Origin: Carya illinoinensis
Taxonomy: Eukaryota; Streptophyta; Magnoliopsida; Fagales; Juglandaceae
Direction of reading: 5' to 3'
Assembly: GCF_018687715.1 (NCBI RefSeq)
Contig: NC_056758.1
Location: forward strand, 41,862,467 to 41,926,466
Length of the DNA: 64,000 nt
A program made the translations under genes and the position numbers. Of this stretch, positions 46,201 through 58,794 are shown in pieces. The notes beneath the pieces are model-generated. The model did not search any database. It saw only the letters and a list, made by a program, of their open reading frames with translations, and was not told the origin of the DNA. The first letter of the stretch is position 1, and each line of letters starts with the position of its first letter.

Positions 46201-49200
46201 CAGGGGCAGTCACCCATTGCAGCTTCCTCCATCTTCGCAGGGGCACCATCCCCTTTCCTACAGTGAAGCCATGTCTTGAGCGCCAAAAATTGTAGAGGGA
46301 GTAGTTGAGATTTCTTCTCTAGTGAAGAGTCAATGTTGTGTAGGGGATGGCAGGGGGGTGTCGGGGTTGAATATCGAAACTTTGGTTCACGCTTTGGCTG
46401 AAATGGAGAAGCAAGTGGGATATTTGTAGGAGACTATGGCGTTATTGAAACGCAGCGTTGAGGAGGGGGGAAGTTGGGTCTGGGCCAGGTAGAGGGAAGG
46501 CCCATGCAGGATGGGTTTATGGATAAAGGAAAAGGCCTGGAGAAAATGGGGGATGGGGAATTGACTAATGGGCTTCAGAAAGGAAAGGGGAAGTTTGTCC
46601 CCAATGGGTTGGACCCGTCTAGAAGCCCACGTAAGACTTGGTTGGCAACAAGAGGCCGAATCCATGACTCGATTTCGAAGAACTTGAAAGGGCCCGATAA
46701 GCACACTATGGGCCAGAGTCTTGGACTGGGTCCTGGACAGAAAGGGACGATGGGGGGAGGCGAGGCGTCAGGTGGTGGTCCGAGGGTGGTGCTGCCTATG
46801 GCGGAGGAGACGGTGAGGGAGCAAGTTTTCGGTAAATCCTCGGAGAGTCCTGGGTTACAAAAGGGACCGAGTCTTGAGTCAGGCCAGACACAAAAAGGGC
46901 CGATGGTGGCTTGCGATGTATCAGGGGCAAGTCTGAGTATGGAGACAGGGGAAATCATAGAGGGGGAAGAATTGACAATGAGCATAATTGAACCACAAGG
47001 GGAGGAAAGTGTGTTGCAAGGGGAACTCTCTGGTGGGATGACACAGAACATCTCGGAGACTACGGGGGTATATATTTCACTACCGTCTAACTTAGTGCAG
47101 GCTAATCTAAGATTGTGGAGGGAAGCGTGTACGCTTGGAGAGGCACCTGAGGAAGCCGATGCGAATTCCTTAGCTATGGTGGCTAATGAGGGCTCGACAA
47201 AACCGGAGAAGCTAGAGGGGGAGGGAAATTTGGTGTTGTTTGAACCGAGTGAAAGTGCAACAGAGGGGGAGGAAGATGTCGATGCAAATCCAACCCCTAT
47301 CAGTATGGTCTCTCCCAGTATATCATCTGAATGGCTTTTGGAAAAGATTGAGGACCTTTAGAGTTGTTTGGGAATTTCATGTGTGGGTTATGAAGAACAG
47401 TTAAAAGCATTGATTATAGCCATAGAGGCAGGTCAGCATGGTATTGGGTCTAAAAGAGAGGGAGCTGAAGAGATTGACCTGGTCCATTAACTATGATGGC
47501 AAGGAGGGGAGTGCAAGCCGTGGAAGAAACAAAGGGAGGGTCGGATCAGTTGATAAATGAAGCCCAAAATTATAAGCTGGAATGTTAGGGGACTTAACGA
47601 GATTAATAATTGTCTCCGTGTAAGAGCTTTGTTAAGACAATGGAAGGGAGACATAATTTGCCTACAGGAAACAAAGTTGAAGCAGATTGATAGAAGAATT
47701 ATTAGAAGCATTTGGAGTTGCCTTTATGTAGGTTGGAGCTTCTTACCTTCGAATGGGGCTTCCGGAGGGATCTTGGTTATGTTGGATAAGAGGGTGGTGG
47801 AGATCACAGAAGAGTTTGTGGGAGAACACTCGGTGGGGTGTCTCTTCAAAAATATAGATGACGGTTTCCTGTGGGCCTTTGCTGGGGTATATGGTCCTAA
47901 TGTAGATAGCGAAAGGCGGTTGCTTTGGGAGGAGCTAGCTGGGTTATACTCATGGTGGGAAGCTCCATGGTGTATAGGAGGGGATTTTAATGTTACAAGA
48001 TTCTCTAGTGAGAGATTTCCCTGGGGGGGGGGGGTGAGGGGTCGACAAAATCAAGCCATGGTGGATTTCTCATATTTCATTTCCGAGGTGGGCCTTATGG
48101 ATATTCCGTTAATGGGAGGGGAATTTACTTGGTCCAACAACAATGCGTGGTCAAGGTTGGAAGAATTTATACTTTCCCCTTCATGGGAATTACAATACCC
48201 CGACTTAAGTCAGAAAAGATTCCCAAGGATATGTTCGGATCATTTTTCCATAATGCTAGACGGTGGTGGCATACAAGGGTGTAGAAGGCCATTTAAGTTG
48301 GAGAATATGTGGCTAAAAGTAGAGGGGTTTGTGGATTTGATTAGGCAATGGTGGAGTTCATATTCCTTCGACAGCAATCCGAGCAAGAAATTGGCGGAAA
48401 AGCTAAAAGTCTTGAAGAATGATTTGAAGATATGGAATGAACAGGTATTTGGTGATGTAACCTTACAGAAAAAGAATTTGTTTCAAGAGTTACAAACTTT
48501 GGAGGGTGTAGGGGAGGGGAATAACCGTAAAGTTCAAGTAACTGCTGAATTAGAAAGATTGATTTTAATAGAAGAAATATCGTGGAGGCAAAAGTCAAGG
48601 GCTTTGTGGCTAAGGGAGGGGGATAAGTGTACACAATTTTTCCACCGAGTGGCTAATGCACATAGGAGATTCAATGCTATTGAGTCCATGAACATTAATG
48701 GGGAATATATTTCAGACCAGGAGGTGATAAAGGAACATGTGGTTGGCCATTTTCAACATTTGCTATCAGAACCGCATGAATGGAGGCCGACTTTAGATGG
48801 CTTAGCTTTTGAGGCCATAGATCAAACTAGTAGGGCTTGGTTGGAGAGACAGTTTGAAGAGGAAAAGGTACACCAAGTAATTAAGAAAATGAACAAAGAT
48901 AAAACTCCCGGTCCGGATGGCTTCAGTATGGCTTTTTTTTTTCAATCTTGTTGGGAGGTGGTGAGAGAAGAAGTAATGCTGGTTTTCCATGAATTTTTTT
49001 ATGCATGGCAAATTTGAAAAAAGTTGAAACGCAACTTTTATTGCTGGGGCAATGGACATCCCTGATTTCAGACCAATTAGTCTTGTGGGCAGTGTGTATA
49101 AGATGCTCTCAAAGGTTCTTGCCTATAGGATGAGTACGGTCATGGTAAAGATCATTTCTAAATCTCAAAACACCTTTGTGAAGGGTAGGCAAATTCTAGA

Positions 49201-52200
49201 CTTGGTTCTTATAGCAAATGAATGTCTGGATAGCAGAATCAGGTCGGGAATCCCAGGTATTTTGCCGTGGGGGGGCAATCATGGTTCTATCATTATCTCT
49301 TACCTTTTGTTTGCAGATGACACTTTACTATTTTGCGAGGCAGATGCAGGTCATATCGAATCTTTGTAGGCTATTTTGCTTTGGTTTGAAGTTGTGTCCG
49401 GGCTGAAGATCAATCTTGCTAAAACGAAGACGGTTGCGGTGGGGGGAGTAAATAACATAAGTGGGTTAGCTAGCATCTTGGGTTGTGTGGTTTCTCCCTT
49501 GCCTTTGAAATATTTAGGCCTTCCGCTGGGGGCTTCTTTCAAAGCAAAGTCTGTTTGGGAAGGGGTGCTGGAAAAATTCGAACGTAGGCTGACTGGGTGG
49601 AAAAATGTGTACTTATCAAAAGGGGGGTTGATTACTTTGATCAAAAGTACTCTATCCAACCTTCCTAAATACTACCTATCTTTATTTCCACTCCCCGTTA
49701 GCATAGCACAGAGGTTGGAGAAACTTCAGCGCGATTTCCTCTGGGGTGGATAGGAGACAAGTTTAAGTTTCATTTGGTGGGATGGGATAAGATATGTACT
49801 CCAGTGAGGGATGGTGGGTTGGGGGTTCGGGATATGAGGGCTTTTAATACGACACTATTGGGTAAATGGTTGTGGCAATATAATTTTGAGAGGGAAACAT
49901 TATGGAAAGGAGTGATCGACATAAAGTATGATAGCGAATGTGGGGGTTGGTGTTCAAAAGAGGGTAGGGGGAGTTATAGAGTGGGGCTATGGAAGTTTAT
50001 AAGGAAGGGGTGGTGTTCCTTCTATCGTAATACCCGGCTGTGTTTGGGGGATGGTAGTAGGGTCAGTTTTTGGATGGATAGGTGGATGGGAGATATAGTT
50101 CTAAAATATGCTTATCCCACAATCTTCGCCATTGCACGGGAAAAAGTAGCTACGGTGGCTAATTTGAGGGTGACCAATCAAGACACACAGGAGTGGAATA
50201 TTAGCCTTATCAGGGATGCAAACGATTGGGAAGTGAATGACTTGATGGAATTTATGAATATATTGTATAGTGTGCCTATTGTTGCCATAACTGAAGATGT
50301 GATGGTATGGAGTCCTAATAGAAAGGGGAAATTCTTGGTACGTTCCTTTTAAGAAGTCAATACCATGCAACAAAGGCCCAAGTTTCCGTGGAAGAATATT
50401 TGGAGAAGTAAAGCACCCAACAAGGCTGCATTCCTTGTATGGACAGCAGCACTAGGGAAGATTTTGACCATTGACAATCTTAGAAGACGTGGCCTCATAG
50501 TTATGGACTTGTGCTGTCTGTGTAGAAACAATGGTGAGACGGTGGACCACATACTCCTACATTGTGAGTTCGCAAGAGAGATATGGAATTACTTTTTCAA
50601 CAGAATGGGAATAGCATGGGTAATGCCAGGCCGGGTGGTGGAGCTTCTAGCAAGCTGGAGAAGAATCACTGAGACTTCGCAAATTGCAGCTTTGTGGAAG
50701 ATGGCTCTAATTTGTATTTTTTGGTGTATCTAGAGTGAGAGAAACGAGAGACTTTTCGAGGATCATGAACGTTCCTCGGAAGAGTTTCAGAGTTTCTTCT
50801 GGAAGACTTTGTTTCTGTGGGCCATTGCATTAGACTTTAATGGCCTAAGATTCCATGATTTTCTTGTTTCTGTTTCTAGTTCTTAAATAGGTGTATGCTC
50901 ATGTATACCTCTAGTGTACCTGGGTTATGCCCATCTTTATTTTAATAAAGCTTACTTATTACCTATAAAAAAAAAGTATACAGGTGAGACTGATACAGGC
51001 TACAAATGGAGTTATTAATTATTGCTCTCGATGCCAGTTTATTCATTTATTAAGTTTGGATTTACAATGTTATGAACTATTGTTGTGTAATTGAGTCATT
51101 TATTAAATATCAAGTTGTATTGTCATATGAACAGGTGATTTGTTGTTTGGAAGGGGCAAGAATCGGCATTCAATATGAGACGTCTTTTGCAGGTACTCTG
51201 TAGTGATTTAGTTATATAATATTTTTACCAATATAAATGGTTTCACCATTATAACATGACTCGCAACAATTAATAATTTAAATGCACGAATGAGCCTGCT
51301 ATCAACATGAGTTGAATTAGGGGTGTCAAATCGTGTTAACTGGTCGTGTTTGTGTCATGTCAAAGCATGTATATTATACTATATAGCTCAACCCTAACCC
51401 GACCTGTTAAACTTATCGTGTCAAAATCTCAAACCCTAATATGACCTGTTAACATAATGGGTTGTGTCGTGTCAACCCGTTTTGACCCATTAGTGAATAT
51501 TACGAAATAAGTTAGCACGACATAATACGACCCATTTCAAACTATTTATTTAAATAGGTTAAAAGGGTCCGAAATTAACTAGTTTTATCAAATTAAATTT
51601 AGCATAATTTTATATAAATTTAAAAATCACTATTTATAAAAATTATAAAGCTAAATACAAGTCCAAAATTACAATCCAAATAATAAAAATATCGATATTA
51701 AAATTCTAACAATTTTACTTGTAAGTATAAGGATATAATTGTAACTTTAACTGTCTTAACGTGTCATAACGGTTTGACCCGTTATCAACCCGTTTAGCAA
51801 TTGTGTCTTAATGGGTTAACCCATTAAGACTAAACCCTAACCCGCTATTATCGTGTCGTATTCGTGTTGGGTTAACGGGTCGTGTAACATATTGCCACCC
51901 CTACGTTGAATGTAGAGTAAACCGTTTATCAAGAGCTTATTTGATCCCTTTCTTGTGCTTGTTTCATCATAGGGGTCTGTCTGTTTGAATGCAGCAATTG
52001 CACAATAAGACACAAAAATTAGTAACAAAAGGAAAAAAAGAAGCAGGCAAGTAGCTGTATGATCTGTGGTTGCGAATAAGAATTTATTTGTGGAAGCTCT
52101 TTTTCTACAATATTGGGTTGGTGGAAGTTGTTTGCACCTCCTTTGTTCATTGGGAAGAGAAACATGTGTCATTATAAGTAAGAAAGAAAAACATGAGCAA

Positions 52201-54332
52201 CTTGTACCTATAAAAAAAAAAAAAACTTATAAGAAAAACACGTGCATCGAATAGATTGAGAACATAGAATATATGTTACATGTTACAAATGCTATGGTTT
52301 ATTCATTTTGGGCTAACCATCAGCTTAAGTTCTTGGAAAATCAACTCCTTTATTTCCATAATTTTGCAGATGAACCTTGTGAGCTATACCACTGTGTGCT
52401 TGAGAGTAAATCATTTCTTGAAAAGATGACTGTCCTTGAACACACAATTCCCTTTTTTCTACCGATACGAGAAGCAGAAAATGATCTTCTCTCTTCCAAC
52501 GCCATGGTAGGGTTGGTTGCCCGCATTTACTTTGCTGACTTGATACTCAGCAATACTGTAATTTGTTGTAATTACTGTTTTCAATTTTTTGTTTTCAGAA
52601 ATTTATAGATTACGTTGGAGAACTTTTGCAGGCTTATGTGGATAGGCGCGAACAGGTATACTCTTGGTACATGTAAAAACACATCATAAAAATTATTTTA
52701 TGGTATTCATATCTTGTGTTGGGCCAGAGACCCTATTATCCACGTACATGTACGTAACTTAAAGCTGAAAATAAGTTTTCAGTTAAGATTAAAATATTGA
52801 GCACGACATGCTATGCTGTTGCTCACAAAATTGTATGATTGAAATTTTGTTTCTTGATATAATTAATTTGTTTTAGTGGTGCTTACTTTGAAACAATCGC
52901 ATCACATCAATACTCCACATTTTTCCTTTATATACATTTTTCTGCCAGTAACAAGGGGTTGGCCCAAGTGGTGAAGGCCTTGGTCTTGGGGTCTTATTCC
53001 CTTCAAGGTCTAAGGTTCAACACCTCATGGGTGCAAACAATCCTTTGGGGCCACACCCCCTGGTGAAAAGTCAGCAATTTAACCAGTTCCGTATAGGGAA
53101 ACTTCTGAGGGTGCAGTGCACGGGACCGGGGTTTATTCTGCAGGGGTGGGTCCAAAGGGCCCTGCCTTGGAGAGGTTCCCCGACATCAAAAAAAAAAAAA
53201 AAAGTAACAAGTTTTATTTCTCATGCTTACTTTCAAAATCTGATGCTGATGCAGGTTCGGCTTATCAAGGAGTTGTATGGAAATCAAATTAGAGAATTGT
53301 ATCATAGCCTTCCATACCACATGGTTGAATTTGTACTGGATGATTCTGATTGGTTGGTACATTTTGTTCTTGTATCTATTTCTCACTTAATATGTTCTAC
53401 GGTGTATCTTTTCCTTTTCCTTATCGCTTTTGATTTTTGATTTATTTATTTTATTGTACCCAGCTGATATTCCATTTGTACAACTAACATGATTTAACTA
53501 ATTTCTTGGGTCTTTATGGCATTATGATTCAATGATATCATTACTACGGTTCTGAACTTCTGAGAACAGATGGGCTTTTTATTACATCAGATGCCTCCTC
53601 ACATATCTGATATAATTCTTTGATACGTCCAAATAAATAAATAACTTAAAGGAAACCTGCTAACAACTTGTGACTATACTATAAGGAAGTGCATCTTTAG
53701 AATATTGTTTTGTTTTGTTTATTTTTTGATTTGTTGAATTTGTGGTTTTCTTGTTGCAGCAAGGTAACAGTAAGTCTTAGATATGCAGATCTTGTCTCTG
53801 TACTTCCTACCAGAATCAGAGTGCTTGCTTGGCCATCCAAGAAAAGTAGTATAGATGCAATGACTATGAACAGGAAGGAAAATGGAGTGTTGGGAAGTCA
53901 CCAAATTCCTGTTCGCTTATCATATGCAGAGGATGCTGTGCGAAAAATGAGCTTACCTGAAGGTATCAACTTTCCAAATTTTAAACAATTTTTTGTACCT
54001 GTATCGGTTTATGTCTGCCGATAGACATGAGGTCTCCCTCATCCCACTGTCCCGGATAAACTATATTTGACCTGTAGCAGAGTTTCACAAAAAGTTATTA
54101 AGGAGCTGATTATGATTTTTCCCCTTATTTAAACATTTCCAAGGCACTTTTGTCGTGGGCTTCTTGCTATTCTCTAATGTACGCTTAACTGCTCTCATGT
54201 ATATCCTATGAATGCTTATGGTTTTTTCTTTTTCATGGTTTTGTTTTCCACTTTCCCATCCCAGCATTTGCGGAGATTGTGTTAAATCTGCCCCAAGCAC
54301 TTCAGCAAATGTCACAGCAGACTAGCAAATGA
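43238..54332 (+). CDS. Centromere protein O (CENP-O/Mcm21 family)
   Basis: Eleven coding exons: 43238-43319, 44029-44077, 44266-44336, 44738-44796, 44967-45065, 51135-51192, 52370-52506, 52599-52655, 53255-53352, 53760-53962 and 54265-54332; 326 residues in one frame. Exon 1/2 limits are least certain: a better donor at 43315 would not keep frame. The product starts [20 protein letters not shown] (basic, likely nuclear), then [36 protein letters not shown] (coiled coil), [60 protein letters not shown] and [25 protein letters not shown] belongs to the inner-kinetochore CCAN and has an RWD-type fold. Introns 5, 6 and 8 hold a LINE, a hAT-like element and a SINE, yet all exons remain open. Confidence 0.88.
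43779..43804. repeat. (CT)n microsatellite in CENP-O intron 1
   Basis: About 13 CT units followed by a C run and an A run. Confidence 0.8.
45688..45701. repeat. LINE target-site duplication, left copy
   Basis: GTATATAGGTGAGA, matched by GTATACAGGTGAGA at 50976-50989 (13 of 14). It marks the 5' boundary of the LINE. Confidence 0.8.
45827..47361 (+). pseudogene. LINE ORF1 remnant
   Basis: The first part (45827-46039) reads [20 protein letters not shown] and [13 protein letters not shown], like the N-terminal DUF4283-type RNA-binding region of plant L1 ORF1 proteins. It is interrupted by several stops before a 295-codon open tail (46474-47361) rich in Gly, Glu and Pro with [13 protein letters not shown]. 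The tail is low complexity and only its position supports the assignment. Confidence 0.6.
47557..50886 (+). pseudogene. LINE ORF2 (endonuclease-reverse transcriptase), broken
   Basis: The N-terminal apurinic-type endonuclease is intact in outline: [41 protein letters not shown]. The RT begins with [16 protein letters not shown], then a frameshift near 49010, [17 protein letters not shown], and [13 protein letters not shown]. Between [13 protein letters not shown] and PWGGNHGS roughly 100 residues are missing, including the RT motif with the first catalytic aspartate. Further breaks are TAG at 49367, a frameshift near 49751, TAA at 50350 and TAG at 50731. The end holds a zf-RVT knuckle ([18 protein letters not shown]). 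Not functional. Confidence 0.92.
50976..50989. repeat. LINE target-site duplication, right copy
   Basis: GTATACAGGTGAGA directly after the LINE poly(A). Confidence 0.8.
51318..51903. mobile_element. hAT-like non-autonomous element in CENP-O intron 6
   Basis: 586 bp with inverted ends TAGGGGTGTCAA and TTGCCACCCCTA, flanked by AGTTGAAT and CGTTGAAT (7 of 8). An 8-bp target duplication fits the hAT superfamily. The body repeats variants of CGTGTTAACGGGTCGTGT / GACCCGTTA on both strands, so it can fold back on itself. No transposase. Confidence 0.75.
52956..53203 (+). mobile_element. tRNA-derived SINE in CENP-O intron 8
   Basis: About 245 bp beginning GGGTTGGCCCAAGTGGTGAA (polymerase III A box) with GGTTCAACACC (B box) about 65 bp later, and ending in an A-run. 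GTAACAAG flanks both sides (52948-52955 and 53204-53211), a target duplication. Tail and boxes are well preserved, so it may be fairly recent. Confidence 0.85.
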
Positions 54333-57300
54333 TTCTTGCCTAGTGTATTCAGATTTGTACAAAGCTATAGCAGAAGACATTGGCTGGGGGTAGCTCTAAC
54401 CTTTGCTTTAGCAAAATCGAGAGAGTACGGTTATCTTCATTTCTCAGCTCCAAATCTGAAAAATCTCATCGCCAAGCCAATATTAGGCTGGATTGAATTC
54501 GTAAATTTGTAGATAATTATCACTTTACTCTCATCTCTAGATTCTCTCTTAGTATAATTTTTGTTTTTGTTTTTTTTTTTGGGGGGGTCACTGTGTAGTG
54601 CAGATTAGTTTCGTTTGAAGACCCGGATGGAATTGATCTCAATGGATCAGTGCATTCATTTTGTTTTAGTGTGTCCCTGAGATGGCCCCCACGTTCTTGG
54701 CGATACGGTATATTGTATACAGCTACAAGTAGATGGCCCTTTTCCTCACTCTTAATTCTCTTTATTATTTTTTTAATGTATAAATTTTCCTCGTCTCGAA
54801 TATTCTAGTGGGATCTGAATGATGTTTGGTCACACACACACATGCACATATATGAGGGTCCTATATCATATATGGAGGATTTTAATGTTGCCCGAAAGGT
54901 ATATATATATTAGTAGTAATAAGTATTGAAAAATTTACTTCATTTATCTCTCTCTCATGTGATATTCTCATAATTGGACAAGAATTGATCTATTTTCGTA
55001 CTAATCTCATTGAAGTCCAAAGTTTCTGATCCTCCAAACCTAGGATACCATAAATCTTAGACCCACTAAGCAGAAAATTAAGCTCTTTCCCAAGACAGAC
55101 ACATTCGCAAGGCTAACTTGAGTGGTGCAGGAGTATTGCTTTCGGCCTTTCTACATTCGTGCTAAATTAAAACAGCTTATTTTTATTTACTTAAAATAAA
55201 AAGAGTAGGATTGGGCTTACATCCAATACGCATACATAGTTTCTAGGTGACTCAATGGCTTTTAATTGCAGTTTATATTCATTTCTATATATTTAGGGCA
55301 GATTTGGACGGTTCCTATAAATTATTATTATTATTTTTAATAAAATATACTGCATTAATTAATAACAGACATTATAATTTTCACTTGAAATATACTACAA
55401 GCTAACTACAAGATTAATAACTCTCATTATGCAAGTGTAATTGATATGGTCTAGTCCATGTTGCAAATTTCTACAGACTATTTTCTACGAGACATCACAA
55501 TTTTATCCACGATAGAATTAACAAATTTCATACTCTGTCTAAAACGAAATAGTGGACAATGGAAAAAAATCTAAGTGACTTTTTTTTTTTTAAATTTTAA
55601 AACAAAAAGATAATAGAAATTAAAGATATATAAGAAAAAATGAATTACATCTTAGAAAGATATAGATCTACATTTTCAACTTCGGAAAAAAAAAATTATG
55701 AACAAAGTGACTGTGATGTCGCATGAGAGTCATATGCTACCCTGGGAGTATGGCGGTCAGTTAAGTCTAAAGTGACTGGTGGCCCTAGACCCAGAAAAAT
55801 CGTGCGTAGCGACAGAAGAGTACCCTGAGCTGTGGCATGTGGATTTCATGCGCTTATTTTGGACAACGTGCGTGGCTTAAACGTAGTACTATTTGGCGAA
55901 ATTCTTCACCCATATAAAAGATTAGCGTATTGGAAAACTTGTTGCAAGGAGCGTGGTGGTCTCCAGATGTCGAAGAGTAGCAGATCGACCTTTCACCATA
56001 TTTAGTTCTAAAAAAACAATCAAAAAAGAAAATAAAAGAAGAAAATTATAAAGAAGAGGAATGAGAGATGAATGAGGAAGGTTATGGGTGTTTTTTTTTT
56101 TTTTTTTTTCTTGTTTTCTTAACTGTTAAGATATGTATTAAATGATTTTTTTATTTTTTCATAACTGTTAGACAAATTTTTTTTTAATATTTAAGAAAAA
56201 AATTTAAAGATAATTATTAGTTCTATCGGTTTCCGTACAACTACCCTACAACGATTCCTATAAATTATTGGGTTCGCAGTTGTCGGTGAAACTATTTTAT
56301 TTACTTATTTAATCCTCACTGTTGGCACGTGAAGGATGATGAATGTCGGTGGAAAAACCTTCCGTGCATGGTGTAGAGTTGAAATGCATTTATTTTAGAG
56401 AGATTTTATTTGTAATTTTGAGTAGAAAATTATGTATATAATTCTACTGATGAAGGATGGTAAAAAGAAAAAAATATTATTTTATAGAAAAATATTATTA
56501 TAATTTTAAATTATTTTAAAACATACTTATATGTAGGTTTACATAAAAGTCTATAAGATATTGTTTGGTAATATAAAATTTTTATTTCAAATATTAAATT
56601 TTTATATTATCATTACAACTTTTTCAAATTTTTATATGAAATATAATAAATAATTTAACTTTTTTTTTTACTTTTTAAAATTTTAAAATAATAATAATAT
56701 TAAAATATAATATTTTAATATTTAATCTTAAAATTTAAAATTTTCATCTAAAAATTCTTAGTGACTAAGCAAAACTATAAAAATAATATATAGATTAACT
56801 CCGGTTAAACCGCATCTTAGAGTCGTTCGTTTTTCTTAGTAAAGAGGAAGAGAGACTTTGAATGATTTTTTTTGCGAGAAATGCTATACATTATTTTATA
56901 TTATACATTTTATATATTAAAATATTATTTTTTATTTTTTTATTTCATTTTATTCTTATTAAATTAATTAAATTATTCTATTTATTATCTATATATTATA
57001 TATTTATTATAAAAAAAATTAAATAATATAATATAAGAAATGTGAAGATTATAAAAAGAATTTTATTATTTTTTGCACATGGTGTCTCGTCGTGAACCGT
57101 GGTGCATGTGTCATTGAAGAGATGCTTTTCCACCGAAAGGTAACTTAAAAATTTCACAAGAGATGTTCGGTCTATTAAAGTCGGGGACTCTATTCTATAG
57201 GGTCTATCTTACTATACAAGGCAAGGTAGTAAGGTACTGATGTTCCTTAAGCCAATTGCCGACATCTTCAAAAAAGGAAAAAGGACGAGATATCCATCGA

Positions 57301-57432
57301 AATATTAAAGCCCTTAGAATTGCATTTAAGTCGTACACACCGGTAACATTTTCTTGAAAGTAAAGCATCAAATTCTTTCTATCAAATTTATACTTAAAAG
57401 ATTTCATCTTAATGGCAGCCAATCAAGAATTT
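54333..57432. other. A/T-rich intergenic spacer
   Basis: 3' UTR of CENP-O (to about 54780), then A/T-rich DNA with a CA repeat near 54830, a T-run near 56090 and long A/T tracts at 56450-57060 that resemble decayed MITEs. The part at 55730-55990 is of normal composition but has no reading frame of note. Confidence 0.5.
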
Positions 57433-58242
57433 GAGGTTTGCTACGGATTAATCACTGTTCACAGCTGATTCGTAGCACACCTTACATGTAAATTTATTTA
57501 TTTATTTTAATTATTATTATCATTATTAAAAACAAGACCGATGTGCATCCCCTCCCCCTACTCGATTCCCTCTCTCAACTCATCCAGCTCCACCGTATGC
57601 CACCTGCAGTCACCGGCCACCACCATCAGCTCCCCCTCATGTCGGCCAACATCAAGCCTCCACGGTAGCCCTCAACCTGATACTCCTCCCTCCCAACCAC
57701 CACCATCGAGCCCAGCCAAGCAATCCGCATCGCGTTTAGCCTCTGTCCGCCACCGTCGGCCACCCAGCAGCGCCACCGACCACCTCACCGGCTCTCCCTC
57801 ACATCGGCAACCCTCTAGTCACCTTCGAGCGTCCACGGCAACCCCCACGCGCAGCCCCCTCTCCTCTCTCGAAATGGGTCTTACATGAACTTAGCCACAA
57901 TGCCATCGCCGTCATACGCCAGTCCAGCCATCACCACCGAGCCCCACGACCTCCCAGCAACCTCCACCATTGAACCCAAGTCACGGCAACCCTCTCCTCC
58001 CTCTCCATCGCATCTCACAACCCGAAAATGGGTCTCTCCATCGCATCTCTCATTTGGCCTAGGATGGACGCCGGGTGGGGGTGGGGGTAGAGGAGGGGTA
58101 GGGGCAGGAGGAGCTTGGGCGACACACGGGGTAGAGAGAGGGAGAGGTTTTGTTGTGGGGGTGTTTTTGATCATTTTACTCTATGACACCTAAGGTGTGC
58201 AGGGGCGGATCCCAAACAGGGACTGATGCCAATACTTTTTCC
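57433..58242. repeat. Dispersed repeat, copy 2 of 2
   Basis: About 810 bp matching 952-1784. The left hairpin is clearer here: GCTACGGATT against GATTCGTAGC with CACAGCTG between, then CACACCTTACATGTAA. The right end has ACACCTAAGGTGT (a palindrome) and GCGGATCC, inverse of the left-end motif. The C-rich segment again gives an open Pro/Ser-rich frame. Confidence 0.6.
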
Positions 58243-58713
58243 AAGAATTTTACCCCTTGTGCAAAATAAAATAAGAAAATTTAACTTACTTATTTTTTTA
58301 CTGCTCTTTCTCTCAAATTTTTTAAAGACAATCAAGATGGCTTATTAATATTGAAACCTTTACACATTATTCCATCCAACATTAGATTTCAATCATTATA
58401 GATCCCATAGGAATATCCCAAGAATATTCACACCCTTTTCAAACCTATTCGATTCTAGTTATGGATAACATATGATTAATTAGAAACCAAATCACTCATG
58501 GTATCCAATGTCCCTCTATTTCTGAGTTTGTCACTGTAATCACAAAAAAATTCAAGGAACATCTAGCAGCCTGGAGCATAAAAGGATCCCAACAGGAACC
58601 CCTTTGGCAACCCCCACCAAACGAAGTTTTCTCTCTCATTTGATGTTGCTGTCAGAAAAAAATAGAAGCATCATATATATATATTTGCACAAGTATATAT
58701 ATATTCAAACTTC

Positions 58714-58794
58714 AATGGCAATGATTCTGCTACTATTCATCAAATGAAGCAACATCTTGGCAAGCAGTTTTATATGAAAGATCTTGGTCCTCGG
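58714..58794 (+). mobile_element. Ty1/copia reverse-transcriptase fragment
   Basis: One frame reads NDSATIHQMKQHLGKQFYMK followed by DLGP, the conserved stretch of Copia RT (family pattern: LK..L...F.MKDLG.). Only about 27 codons survive. Confidence 0.65.

Larger units (their letters stand above)
45702..50975 (+). mobile_element. Decayed L1-type LINE in CENP-O intron 5
   Basis: 5.27 kb between 14-bp target duplications, in the same direction as CENP-O. The 3' end is an A-run after ACCTATAAAAA. It contains remains of ORF1 and ORF2 (listed separately). The long body suggests near-full-length insertion. The single mismatch between target copies, numerous stops and an internal RT deletion show it is old and cannot move by itself. 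Confidence 0.92.

Noticed and set aside
46474..47361. 295-codon frame as a possible host gene
   Set aside because: Inside the LINE target duplications and just before ORF2, so it is treated as LINE ORF1 remnant.
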